Both the position numbers and the translations under genes were made by a program. A DNA stretch of 64,000 bases from the NCBI RefSeq assembly GCF_900186535.1, contig NZ_FYDE01000004.1:310001-374000 (forward strand), in the 5' to 3' direction. The stretch is from Marasmitruncus massiliensis. Lineage in GTDB: Bacteria > Bacillota > Clostridia > Oscillospirales > Ruminococcaceae. The stretch's first letter is position 1. The number at the start of each line of letters is the position of its first letter. Shown piece after piece: positions 1 to 7,236 of this stretch. The notes beneath the pieces are model-generated. The model did not search any database, was not told where the DNA came from, and worked only from the letters and a program-made list of their open reading frames with translations.

Positions 1-88
1 AAAAACCAACTGCGACAATGACGGTGCAGATCCCATAGGTCACCGCGCTTTTTTTAATATCACGCAGCATTTTTCGAATCAGAAGCAT
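1..88 (-). CDS. ABC transporter permease, N-terminal part (FtsX/MacB-like), cut by window edge
   Basis: The reverse strand carries ATG at 86-88 followed by an open frame to the window edge. The 29 visible residues start MLLIRKMLRDIKKSAVTYG and then turn hydrophobic (ICTVIVAVGF), which is the usual opening of MacB/FtsX-type permeases: a short basic cytoplasmic segment and the first membrane helix. The start codon shares one base with the stop of the ATPase gene (TAATG), so the two are translationally coupled and very probably form one exporter. The extracytoplasmic domain and the other helices lie outside the window, so the substrate cannot be judged. Confidence 0.7.
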   Translation of the reverse strand, partial: MLLIRKMLRDIKKSAVTYGICTVIVAVGF

Positions 89-795
89 TACCATTCCAAT
101 TCCTCCACAGGCACGGGCGCCGGATTGTCAGCTACACGGTCAATTCTGCCATCTTTGACGTGAAAGACCCGGTCGGCCACCCTCGCCATTTCGGGATTGT
201 GCGTAATCGTTACAACGGGGCAGCCCAGCCGGTCCCGTACTTCCAGCAGCAGCCGCACGACTGCAATGCTGTTTTTGCTGTCCAGCGCACCAGTGGGTTC
301 GTCGCAGAGCAGAACGCCGGGGTTTTTTACAATTGCACGCGCAATGGATACCCGCTGCTGTTCCCCTCCGGAAAGCTGGGAAGGGAAATGGTTCCCTCTG
401 TCGGCAAGCCCCACCAGCTTCAGCACCTCTTTACAGTCCATCGGATCCTTGACGATGCTGGCTGCCAGTTCCACATTTTCGGCCGCTGTCAAAGATGGGA
501 TAAGGTTAAAGAACTGAAACACGAATCCGACTACGTCCTTCCGGTAGACTGCCAGCCGGTCACTGGAAAATTCGGTTAGCTCAGTATCCCGGTACCAGAG
601 CCGCCCTCCGCTGGGGCAGTCCATCCCGCCCAGCAGATTGAGCAGGGTGCTTTTTCCGGAGCCGGAAGGTCCGAGCACCACAACAAATTCCCGCTCCCTG
701 ATTTCAAAGGATGCGTCTGTGAGGGCGTTCACCGTTACGCCGTCCCCCTCATACCGCCTGGACAGGTTTTCCCCTTTAAGAATCATTTGGTTCAT
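88..795 (-). CDS. ABC transporter ATP-binding protein (MacB/LolD-like)
   Basis: A 235-residue cytoplasmic nucleotide-binding subunit that powers export by the permease encoded just downstream. Walker A GPSGSGKS is at residues 42-49, the Q-loop near 94, the signature LSGGEQQR at 141-148 and Walker B VLLCDEP at 161-167, so all catalytic motifs are intact. The LNLLGGMD and PTGALD signatures are typical of the LolD/MacB/SalX group (lipoprotein, macrolide or antimicrobial peptide export). The frame is open further upstream, but I chose the ATG at 795 because AGGGAGA lies seven bases before it; the longer version would run inside tetR. It overlaps the end of the tetR gene by 20 bases, so regulator, ATPase and permease form one operon. 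Substrate unknown. Confidence 0.9.
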   Translation of the reverse strand: MNQMILKGENLSRRYEGDGVTVNALTDASFEIREREFVVVLGPSGSGKSTLLNLLGGMDCPSGGRLWYRDTELTEFSSDRLAVYRKDVVGFVFQFFNLIPSLTAAENVELAASIVKDPMDCKEVLKLVGLADRGNHFPSQLSGGEQQRVSIARAIVKNPGVLLCDEPTGALDSKNSIAVVRLLLEVRDRLGCPVVTITHNPEMARVADRVFHVKDGRIDRVADNPAPVPVEELEW

Positions 796-1408
796 CTGAT
801 TTCTCCCTACATAAAATCCCGTTTTGTAAAATGTCAAATACGGCTTTTACCCTGCGGGTGCAGGTTTCACGGTCCCCCGATGCATAATACTCTTTTACGA
901 TCGTGATGCCGATTGAGATGTACATCTCCATTACCAGATTCAGATCGACGCCTTCGCGGATATTCCCCCTGCTCCGGTCTTTTTCCAGATAAGCAATGAA
1001 TTCATTACTTACCGAACGCATTTTTGTGATGATATTTTGAATAAAATCGCTGCTGTCCTGTATCATCAGCAGACCGATGCGGTTATAGGCCGGACATCGG
1101 TCAAGCCAGTCAAAGATATCCGGGATGGATGTGAGTATTCCTTCTATAAATCCGGCTTTGGACTCTGGTGACTGATATTGCGAAAGTATCTCCAGTTTCT
1201 CTTTTGCAATCTGTTCCAGTACATACAGATAAAGGTCCTCTTTATCGTTAAAATACTGATAAAAACTGCCGCGCGGGATTCCGGCGGCCTTTATAATCCG
1301 GTTGATGGACGCATCCGTAAAGCGGTATTCGGAAAATTCCGCCACCGTAGCGTCATAAATACGCTTCTGCTTGTCTTCCGGCAGACGGAAAAATGTTGCA
1401 TTCGGCAT
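776..1408 (-). CDS. TetR-family transcriptional regulator
   Basis: A 210-residue one-component repressor. The N-terminal helix-turn-helix is clear: KQKRIYDATVAEFSEYRF, then DASINRIIKAAGIPRGSFYQY followed by FNDKEDLYLYVL, the usual TetR recognition region. The rest is an all-helical ligand-binding domain that cannot be assigned. I start it at the ATG at 1408, preceded by AAGGA five bases upstream; the upstream in-frame ATG at 1444 lies inside an operator. It heads the ABC exporter operon, overlapping the ATPase gene, and two palindromes sit in its promoter, so it most likely represses itself and the exporter until a toxic ligand binds. Confidence 0.9.
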   Translation of the reverse strand: MPNATFFRLPEDKQKRIYDATVAEFSEYRFTDASINRIIKAAGIPRGSFYQYFNDKEDLYLYVLEQIAKEKLEILSQYQSPESKAGFIEGILTSIPDIFDWLDRCPAYNRIGLLMIQDSSDFIQNIITKMRSVSNEFIAYLEKDRSRGNIREGVDLNLVMEMYISIGITIVKEYYASGDRETCTRRVKAVFDILQNGILCREKSDEPNDS

Positions 1409-1428
1409 AAAATCCTTCTTTCTAAGAT

Positions 1429-1444
1429 ATGACAAGGGTGTCAT
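1429..1444. promoter_or_regulatory. TetR operator 2
   Basis: Second copy of the operator core, ATGACA-AGGG-TGTCAT, between the -10 box and the tetR start codon. Two copies of the same palindrome flanking the -10 region support negative autoregulation, possibly cooperative. Confidence 0.7.
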
Positions 1445-1453
1445 TTCAAGTTA

Positions 1454-1482
1454 AGTATACCATAGAGAATCTGATATGACAA
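1454..1482 (-). promoter_or_regulatory. Sigma-A promoter of the tetR-ABC operon
   Basis: On the reverse strand, TTGTCA (1477-1482) and TATACT (1454-1459) are separated by exactly 17 bases. The -35 box lies inside the upstream palindrome, so bound repressor would block RNA polymerase. Confidence 0.75.
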
Positions 1483-1500
1483 GAGTGTCATATCAGATTC
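1467..1500. promoter_or_regulatory. TetR operator 1 (15-bp-arm palindrome)
   Basis: Perfect inverted repeat with 15-base arms: 1467-1481 and 1486-1500, separated by AGAG. The core is ATGACA-N4-TGTCAT. It covers the -35 box of the tetR promoter. The same core recurs at 1429-1444. Confidence 0.8.
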
Positions 1501-1514
1501 CGCGGATATTTTAA

Positions 1515-1545
1515 AACTCCCCCGCGGCAATTGCCACGGGGGAGT
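1515..1545 (-). terminator. Rho-independent terminator of the yqeC-yqeB-xdhC operon
   Basis: Inverted repeat AACTCCCCCG ... CGGGGGAGTT with further pairing in GGCAATTGCC. On the reverse strand it is followed by TTTTAAAA, just beyond the xdhC stop. Confidence 0.8.
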
Positions 1546-1559
1546 TCGTATAAAATTGA

Positions 1560-2609
1560 TTAACGGAACGAATCACCTGAAATGGGGTCGAGCAAAACCC
1601 TGATTACTCCGCCGCAGACCATACCTGCCTGCGTGGCGTCTTTATTTGTCATGCTGCACTCCATAACGCGGGGACGCCGCCCCCGAAGAACCTCCGGAGC
1701 GGCGGCGATTACCGAGGCTTCACCGGCCCCGCCGCCAACGGTGCCGTAGAGGTTGCCGTCACTGTCAGCCAGCAGTTTTGCCCCGACCCCTCTGGGCGCG
1801 GATCCCTCCTTCTGCAAAATGGTGGCAAGCACCATTGGAACACCTTTCGCAAGAGCATCCAAAGCAGCGGGCGGAATACTGCCGTCGGATGCGCCGCTGC
1901 GCACCTCAATCATCTGCGCCGCAATGCAGACGGCGATTTCCGCGGGCGTCTGCGCGCCGATTTTCAGCCCGATGGGCGCGTAAACCTGATTTAAAAGCTC
2001 CCGGCTGTAGCCTTCCTTTTCCATCTGTTCCATCACAATTCCGACCTTGCGGCGGCTGCCGATCATCCCCACATAGGCAAAGCGCTCCCTGAGGATTTTT
2101 TCAAGGCAGAGCCTGTCATCCCGGTGCCCGCGTGTGATAATGACAAAATAGGTATTGTCTGTATAACTGATCTTGTCCAAGGCGGAATCAAACGGTTCGC
2201 AGACGATGCTTTTTACGATGGGAAATCTTGCCGGATTGGCAAATTCCTCGCGGTCATCAATCACTGTCACATCAAAATCCAGCATGCTGCCCAAATTTGC
2301 CAGCGGCAGCGCGATATGCCCCCCGCCGCAGATAACCAGTTTCTGGCGGGAGGTCAGGCGCTCCAGCAAAAGCTCAAATCCATCCAGTTCGGTTAAGCGG
2401 GGGAGCGCACCGGCACCGGCTTTTTCAAAAACTGCCGGCCAGTATCCTGAAAGGCTTTCGTCTGAAGCAGTGATTTCCCCATCTGCCCAAAATGCCTTCT
2501 GCGCGGACGCTTTTATCCCGCTGTACTCACCGGATACAACCGTCGCCTGTACGACGCTGCCTCCCGCCAGCAGCAGGCGGGACAGCTCTTTATAGTATTC
2601 CTTGCGCAT
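1560..2609 (-). CDS. XdhC/CoxI-family molybdenum hydroxylase maturation protein
   Basis: A 349-residue accessory protein of the XdhC family, which helps load sulfurated molybdenum cofactor into xanthine-dehydrogenase-like enzymes. A Rossmann fold with the motif VICGGGHIALPLANLG begins near residue 92, followed by VTVIDDR and GMIGSRRK. The CoxI-type segment (VLATILQKEGSAPRGVGAKL, GTVGGGAGE, GMVCGGV) comes after it, from about residue 258 to the end. In classical XdhC the CoxI segment is N-terminal; here the N-terminal 80 residues hold only a weak echo of it (VVQATVV). The gene overlaps yqeB by 20 bases and is the last of the LysR-yqeC-yqeB-xdhC operon, so a role in maturing a selenium-dependent molybdenum hydroxylase encoded elsewhere is the likely function. 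Confidence 0.85.
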   Translation of the reverse strand: MRKEYYKELSRLLLAGGSVVQATVVSGEYSGIKASAQKAFWADGEITASDESLSGYWPAVFEKAGAGALPRLTELDGFELLLERLTSRQKLVICGGGHIALPLANLGSMLDFDVTVIDDREEFANPARFPIVKSIVCEPFDSALDKISYTDNTYFVIITRGHRDDRLCLEKILRERFAYVGMIGSRRKVGIVMEQMEKEGYSRELLNQVYAPIGLKIGAQTPAEIAVCIAAQMIEVRSGASDGSIPPAALDALAKGVPMVLATILQKEGSAPRGVGAKLLADSDGNLYGTVGGGAGEASVIAAAPEVLRGRRPRVMECSMTNKDATQAGMVCGGVIRVLLDPISGDSFR

Positions 2610-3399
2610 GTTCCTTCCTCCGTTTTAAAAATAGCACGGCTTCCAGCGCGCCGCCGCCGAGGGCGCGCGCTTTGTCCGAAATTGTACGGCAGTATTCCGG
2701 AATACCGCGGGGGTCAATATCTCCGGACTTCATCCCGCGTACGACCGGAGTCCCTGCGGGCAGCATCCCCCGGACAACGCCGTCCAGAAGGGCGAACACG
2801 GGAGTCCCTCCGACCCGGGCCACAGGTTCCCCCTTTTTCACCAGATCACCGATCTGCCGGATTGGTACAAATAAACCGTCCTGCGGTGCGCGGATAATGC
2901 GTTCGGTCGTAAATCCGCCGATGTTGCCGGGCACCCCCGTATTGGGAGCCGCGCTGCCTTCATAAAAAACGCGCCCAAGATTGTGCCCGCGCTTGGTTTC
3001 GACAACCGCGTGGCAGTCGACCCCGGCGGTAAACCCCGGGCCCAGCGCCACGACAATCGGCGCGTCACGCATGGTTGTTCCCAGATTTGATTTTGCAATC
3101 ACCGCATCGATGACCGCGTCAAACGGAAGTTCGTTCAGAATTTTAGCTGCGGGGTCGGCAATTACGGCAATATCCCCGGATTGTACGATTTTCACGGCGC
3201 TTTGGACAGTGTCTGCCAGACGGGCAGTAACCCCTTCGATTTCGGCGCTGCCCTCGTAAACCGCGCGGGAAAAAGCCACGGTACAGCGCACGGTGGTGGG
3301 CTGCGCAATTTCGGTCATGACAACCTGTATGCCACATTGGTGGAAACGGTGGGCTACCCCGCTGGCGAGATCACCCGCCCCTTTAATCAGTACCAGCAT
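2590..3399 (-). CDS. yqeB: Selenium-dependent molybdenum hydroxylase system protein, YqeB/EF2563 family
   Basis: A 269-residue protein beginning MLVLIKGAGDLASGVAHRFH, the recognisable start of the EF2563/YqeB family, with a GAGDLASG nucleotide-binding-like loop. Later segments KSNLGTTMRDAPIVVALGPG, HAVVETKRGHNLGRV and NTGVPGNIGGFTTERIIRAP are characteristic, and a biotinyl-like GD(L)VKKGEPVARV segment lies near residues 185-197. The biochemical role is not established; comparative genomics links the family to selD and to selenium-containing molybdenum hydroxylases. It overlaps yqeC upstream and xdhC downstream, so expression is coupled. E. coli YqeB is roughly twice as long. Confidence 0.85.
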   Translation of the reverse strand: MLVLIKGAGDLASGVAHRFHQCGIQVVMTEIAQPTTVRCTVAFSRAVYEGSAEIEGVTARLADTVQSAVKIVQSGDIAVIADPAAKILNELPFDAVIDAVIAKSNLGTTMRDAPIVVALGPGFTAGVDCHAVVETKRGHNLGRVFYEGSAAPNTGVPGNIGGFTTERIIRAPQDGLFVPIRQIGDLVKKGEPVARVGGTPVFALLDGVVRGMLPAGTPVVRGMKSGDIDPRGIPEYCRTISDKARALGGGALEAVLFLKRRKEHAQGIL

Positions 3400-4087
3400 G
3401 ATTGTTTTTAACCTCCTGCCTGAGAGATAGAATCAAAATCCGCTCTATTCCGCCGGCCCGCAGCCGCTTTGCAGCCTGTTCCGCCTGAGACCGTTCAAAC
3501 TCATGATCGGCCTGATTCAGGAGCACAACAGGATTCCAGCGCCGGTAACCGGCCAGAAGCAGTTTTGCGATGATCTCCGGTGTAACCGGTTCGTCGGGCA
3601 GCAGCCCCAGAGTTTCCTGTGCAAGCAGCGCGCGATGGCATACCGCCTGAAGAGGTTTGCCCAGTGCCGAAAGCCCCGCAACCGCAATTACCAGGTTGCA
3701 GCCGGGAACAATTACCGGTTCTGTGGAGCTTGGGAATTTAACCGGCAGCATGCGAGACCCATCCGCTTCGATCAGAACCCTGTCTGCGTTTTTACAGATA
3801 GAATCCATCACTGCGGCGGAAGGCGCAGATAGTTTTCCATTTGGCGCGGGAGTTCCAGCTACGATTATTCTGCCGGACGGCAGCGGTATTTGCAGACCTG
3901 ATGATAACAGAAAGTCCGGCTCGCAAGGCTGCAGGATATGCGTAGTCGTAGTCAGCACGGTTTTATCTCCGGCCGCCGCACATTCCCGCGCAAGCGCATA
4001 TAGCAGGGTAGTCTTGCCGCCGGAGCCGACAATCGAGATGACCCGATGCTGCGCACCGATTCCGAGCTTCCGCGTCAATGTTTCCAA
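3383..4087 (-). CDS. yqeC: Selenium cofactor biosynthesis protein YqeC
   Basis: A 234-residue putative GTPase-like protein of the YqeC family. The P-loop-like ISIVGSGGKTTLLYALA is at residues 18-34, with a VLTTTTHI segment after it and RVLIEADGSRMLPVKFPS further on; both are family hallmarks. The exact reaction is unknown; the family co-occurs with YqeB and SelD and is proposed to work on the labile selenium cofactor of molybdenum hydroxylases. The start is TTG at 4087, with AGGGGG seven bases upstream; no ATG is available in a sensible place. It overlaps the end of the LysR gene and the start of yqeB. Confidence 0.85.
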   Translation of the reverse strand: METLTRKLGIGAQHRVISIVGSGGKTTLLYALARECAAAGDKTVLTTTTHILQPCEPDFLLSSGLQIPLPSGRIIVAGTPAPNGKLSAPSAAVMDSICKNADRVLIEADGSRMLPVKFPSSTEPVIVPGCNLVIAVAGLSALGKPLQAVCHRALLAQETLGLLPDEPVTPEIIAKLLLAGYRRWNPVVLLNQADHEFERSQAEQAAKRLRAGGIERILILSLRQEVKNNHAGTD

Positions 4088-5004
4088 CTGGTTTCCCCCT
4101 TTGCCTGGTGATAGGCGAGCACAAAATCCGCGAAAGCCTTTGCCTGCGGGGAAAGATGTTCGTTTTTCCGGCAGACAAGATAAAGCTTGCGGGTCATGGC
4201 AATGCCTGAAGGGGGGAACGCCAGCAGCATTCCAAACCGCTCAAAATCAGCCGCGGCGCGTTTGGAAATGACCGAAATACCCATCCCTTCGCTGACAGCA
4301 TGCTTGATGGCTTCCGGGTCTTCCATTTCAGCGGCAACATGCAGCTTGTCCGTATGCAGGCCAAAATCGTTGAGAAACTGCTCAAATTCCCGGCGTGTAC
4401 CGGACCCGCGTTCGCGCAGGATAAACGGCTCCTGCGTCAGGGAGTCCAACGGGAATCCTCCTTCTCCCAGCGCGCGGAATTTTGGGGTGTTGGGTGTGAT
4501 AACCACCAGTTCATCCTCCGAAAATTCCCAGAAGCTGCAATGCGATGCGTCAATGACGGCGCCGGTCATGCCAATCTGAGCTTCGCCGTCCGCTATACGC
4601 CGCGCTACCGAGGCGCTGTCACAGTGGGTAATGCGAAAAGCAACATCGGCATGCTCTTTGCGGAAGGCAGTCATCACTTCCGGGAGAATATACTGCGACG
4701 GAACTGTGGAGGCCGCAACCGACAGCGTCCCCTTCAGCTGTACCGTGGGCTTGGCGGACATGGCCGCAATGGCGTCGTCCCGGAGGCGAAGGATATTCTG
4801 CGCGTAAACATAAAGGCGTTTGCCCGCATCAGAGGGATACACCTCTTTTGTAGAGCGTACAATCAGCTTGATGCCCAGCTCCTTTTCCAATGTGCGGATA
4901 TGTGCGCTGATTGTCGGCTGGGTCAGAAACAATCGCTCACCGGCCTTGGAAAAACTTCCGAGGCTGATGACGGCGGCAAATGCCTCCAGCTGTTTAAAAT
5001 CCAA
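4075..5004 (-). CDS. LysR-family transcriptional regulator of the selenium/molybdenum locus
   Basis: A 309-residue LysR regulator. The winged helix-turn-helix (FSKAGERLFLTQPTISAHIRTLEKELGIKL) is near the N-terminus and is followed by a two-lobed effector domain with the typical GxGxR loop (LRERGSGTRREFE) and MGISVISKRA. I place the start at TTG 5004 (Leu-Asp-Phe-Lys-Gln-Leu), the normal LysR opening, with GGGGTGA just upstream; six more codons to TTG 5022 are possible. It is the first gene of the maturation operon and lies divergently from selD, so it probably controls both directions. The effector is unknown. Confidence 0.85.
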   Translation of the reverse strand: MDFKQLEAFAAVISLGSFSKAGERLFLTQPTISAHIRTLEKELGIKLIVRSTKEVYPSDAGKRLYVYAQNILRLRDDAIAAMSAKPTVQLKGTLSVAASTVPSQYILPEVMTAFRKEHADVAFRITHCDSASVARRIADGEAQIGMTGAVIDASHCSFWEFSEDELVVITPNTPKFRALGEGGFPLDSLTQEPFILRERGSGTRREFEQFLNDFGLHTDKLHVAAEMEDPEAIKHAVSEGMGISVISKRAAADFERFGMLLAFPPSGIAMTRKLYLVCRKNEHLSPQAKAFADFVLAYHQAKGETSWKH

Positions 5005-5189
5005 ACACTCACCCCCACTCAATTTTCTGACGCGATTTATTGAAATTTTCTATAAATCATTGCAAAAATAAGTCGCTGACAGCTCAAAATCCCCGTGATT
5101 TATAACCGTTCGTGAAAAAATAAGTATGATTTTTTTATTATTATAACAAATAGCAATCGAAAAGTCACGTTGTTTTCCACAAAACACAC

Positions 5190-5218
5190 TTGAGTTTTAG
5201 GGAAAATTCGGGTATACT
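5190..5218 (+). promoter_or_regulatory. selD promoter
   Basis: TTGAGT (5190-5195) and TATACT (5213-5218) with a 17-base spacer, about 23 bases before the selD start. The 5023-5189 stretch upstream is AT-rich and would hold the LysR binding site and the divergent promoter; I could not delimit either. Confidence 0.65.
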
Positions 5219-5241
5219 GCAAGTTGAGAGGAGGGGAGAAT

Positions 5242-6282
5242 ATGTCTGACGAGAGAAAGCGCCTTACGCAGATGACCAGCTCAGCCGGTTGAGCGGCTAA
5301 AATCGGACCGGGTGTCCTTGCACAGGTTCTGTGCAGCTTGCCAAAATTCAGCGACCCCAATTTAATAGTCGGCTTTGACACCAGTGATGACGCCTGCGTA
5401 TATCAGATCAGTGAGGAACTGGCGATGGTGCAGACAGTAGATTTCTTCCCGCCTGTGGTGGACGACCCTTATTCGTTCGGGCAGATTGCTGCGGCAAACG
5501 CGTTAAGCGATATTTATGCCATGGGGGCAAAACCTGTTCTTGCCATGAATCTTCTTTGCTATCCGACCTGCCTTTCCAAAGAGATGGTACAAGCCATTTT
5601 GCAGGGCGGCGCGGAAAAAGTGGCGGAAGCAGGAGCGGTTCTGGCGGGAGGCCATACGATTCAGGATCCGGAACCCAAATATGGGCTTTGTGTCAGCGGT
5701 TTTGTAAATCCTAAAAAGGTGTTGACCAATACCGGAGCAAAGCCCGGCGATCAGTTGATTCTTACGAAGCCGCTTGGCATCGGCGTCATGACAACCGCCG
5801 CCAAAGCGGACCTGCTTACCGCGGAAGAATTTGCGCCCGCGGTTAAGAGTATGGCTGCCCTCAATAAGGCCGCGGGAGAAATCATCACCGGCTATACCAT
5901 TCATTCCTGCACCGATGTAACCGGATTTGGCCTGCTTGGCCATGCATATGAAATGGCTGCGGGCAGCAATGTTTCCATCCGGATTCATTCCGGCGAGGTT
6001 CCGATTCTGCCAAAGGCACTGGAACTGGCAGATATGGGGATTTTGCCTGCGGGAGCCTATGCAAACAGTTCTTATGTGGAAGCGCATGTATTGTTTCATA
6101 AAGATGTGCCGCGTGTGCGCTGCGATCTTTTGGCTGACCCGCAAACTTCGGGCGGACTGTTGGTCGCCGTCCCGAAAGAAGAAGCACCGGAGCTGCTGCT
6201 GCGTCTGGAAGAGGCAACTCCATGGGTGCGTATCATTGGTGAAGTAAGCAGCCGGCAGGAAAAAGCAATCTATGTAGAATGA
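5242..6282 (+). CDS. selD: Selenide, water dikinase (SelD), itself a selenoprotein (Sec17)
   Basis: Makes selenophosphate from selenide and ATP, the selenium donor for selenocysteine-tRNA and other selenium uses. The gene starts at ATG 5242 behind GAGGGGAG and reads MSDERKRLTQMTSSAG, then TGA at 5290-5292, then AAKIGPGVLAQVL. This aligns directly with E. coli SelD, where residue 17 is the catalytic Cys; here codon 17 is UGA, so selenocysteine takes the active-site position. The second Cys of the E. coli motif is Ala here. The remainder is full length (346 residues) with GFDTSDDACVY, the NALSDIYAMGAKP loop, AGGHTIQDPEPKYGL and DPQTSGGLL. A conventional call would start at TTG 5338 and lose the active site. 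SelA, SelB and SelC must be encoded elsewhere in the genome. Confidence 0.95.
5293..5340 (+). promoter_or_regulatory. Bacterial SECIS element of selD
   Basis: Directly after the UGA, GCACA (5320-5324) pairs with TGTGC (5330-5334) around the five-base loop GGTTC. Bacterial SECIS elements lie in the coding sequence just 3' of the UGA, with a small apical loop carrying G/GU for SelB binding. The loop is 33 bases past the UGA, within the usual range. Confidence 0.75.
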
Positions 6283-6316
6283 AAAATCACGCACCGGTTC
6301 GGTGCGTGATTTTTTT
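6283..6316 (+). terminator. selD terminator
   Basis: Hairpin AAAATCACGCACC / GGTGCGTGATTTT followed by a T run, directly after the selD stop. Confidence 0.9.
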
Positions 6317-6375
6317 GCAAAAACCTCTTGCGCTTTGGCCGGGTGTTTGCTATAATACCATAGTGCTCAATATTT

Positions 6376-6462
6376 GCCGGTATGATGGAATTGGCAGACG
6401 TGCTGGACTCAAAATCCAGTGGTAGCGATACCGTGTCGGTTCGACCCCGACTACCGGCACCA
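6376..6462 (+). tRNA. tRNA-Leu (anticodon CAA)
   Basis: Class II tRNA of 87 bases with encoded CCA. Acceptor arms GCCGGTA (6376-6382) and TACCGGC (6452-6458); anticodon stem CTGGA/TCCAG with loop CTCAAAA, anticodon CAA; T arm GTCGG-TTCGACC-CCGAC. It marks the left border of an integrated element: a divergent copy of its 3' half is at 11109-11164. Confidence 0.95.
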
Positions 6463-6480
6463 TAATTAAAGGTAGAAAAA

Positions 6481-6510
6481 GATGTCATCGGCAGAAATGC
6501 CGATGACATC
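6481..6510. repeat. Perfect 13-bp inverted repeat
   Basis: GATGTCATCGGCA (6481-6493), loop GAAA, TGCCGATGACATC (6498-6510). It lies 19 bases past the tRNA and lacks a T run, so it is an RNA hairpin or a protein site rather than a terminator. Confidence 0.6.
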
Positions 6511-6520
6511 GCCATTTGTA

Positions 6521-6553
6521 GCCCTTTCTCTTAGAAAAAAGGGCGTTTTTTTA
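6521..6553 (+). terminator. Terminator downstream of tRNA-Leu
   Basis: GCCCTTT (6521-6527) pairs with AAAGGGC (6538-6544), followed by a run of T. It would end the tRNA-Leu transcript. Confidence 0.7.
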
Positions 6554-7005
6554 TCAGTCATTTTCGTGGATGTCATTTCACTATTTTTCGGTAAGCAGTG
6601 TATTTGAACTAACACGAAAGGTACTTTGTGGATAAAATAGACTACATATAGTAACAAAATTTAAAAGAACATAAAGTAGCGCCCTTTTTGAAAAATAACA
6701 AGTAGCCCAGTATTCAAGCCGCTTTTAAGCTATTGCTAAAAAGGGCGCCACTTACAAAAAATAATATAAAACGGATAAGGCATTGATTTCTAATGAACGA
6801 AGTCAATGCCTTTTTTGCGTTTATAGAGGAACGGAGGAATTTTATTGAAAAAGTGATGGAAACATCAAGTTGCATTTCTAAACAAAAGGTAGCGCTCTTT
6901 TTCAGCTACCTAAAATCAAATAAATATGTGAACAGTACGAGCGGTCGATTTTGAGGATTTTTCCTCGAGTTGACCGCTCTTTTTAGTTTACGGAAAGGAT
7001 ATAAA
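6554..7005. other. Noncoding, hairpin-rich stretch at the island's left end
   Basis: No convincing gene. It contains an 11-base inverted repeat GCGCCCTTTTT (6679-6689) / AAAAAGGGCGC (6738-6748), a terminator-like hairpin AAGGCATTGA / TCAATGCCTT with T run (6777-6816), a short hairpin AGGTAGC / GCTACCT (6888-6911), and another terminator-like hairpin GAGCGGTC / GACCGCTC followed by TTTTT (6939-6983). The motif AGTAGCGCCC / GGTAGCGCTC recurs, suggesting related small RNA or leader units. Confidence 0.5.
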
Positions 7006-7236
7006 ATGCTTGTACAATACAAACGAAACAAACAACCTGCCTGTTATAACTCAAATTGCTTAGTCAGCACTGACAGACCTGAAGCACTCCTATCACCCAC
7101 TGGCCCATTTAAAAGTTGCGGAAATTGTCACTATGCATCACATGGATTTGTATGTTACAGCCAGGAGGGAGATTGCTTAAAGACAGATATGCAAAAAATC
7201 AATAAAGGAGGAAAAGATTATGCGAGCAATAATTGA
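7006..7236 (+). CDS. Small cysteine-rich hypothetical protein
   Basis: A 76-residue ORF starting at ATG 7006, with GGAAAGGA seven or so bases upstream. Cysteines come in a loose pattern (ACYNSNC, KSCGNCHY, FVCYSQEGDC), suggesting metal binding or a small zinc-ribbon-like fold. I do not recognise the family. It overlaps the start of the broken ardA by 17 bases, an arrangement common in the accessory cargo of conjugative elements. It may be intact although its neighbours are decayed. Confidence 0.5.
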   Translation: MLVQYKRNKQPACYNSNCLVSTDRPEALLSPTGPFKSCGNCHYASHGFVCYSQEGDCLKTDMQKINKGGKDYASNN

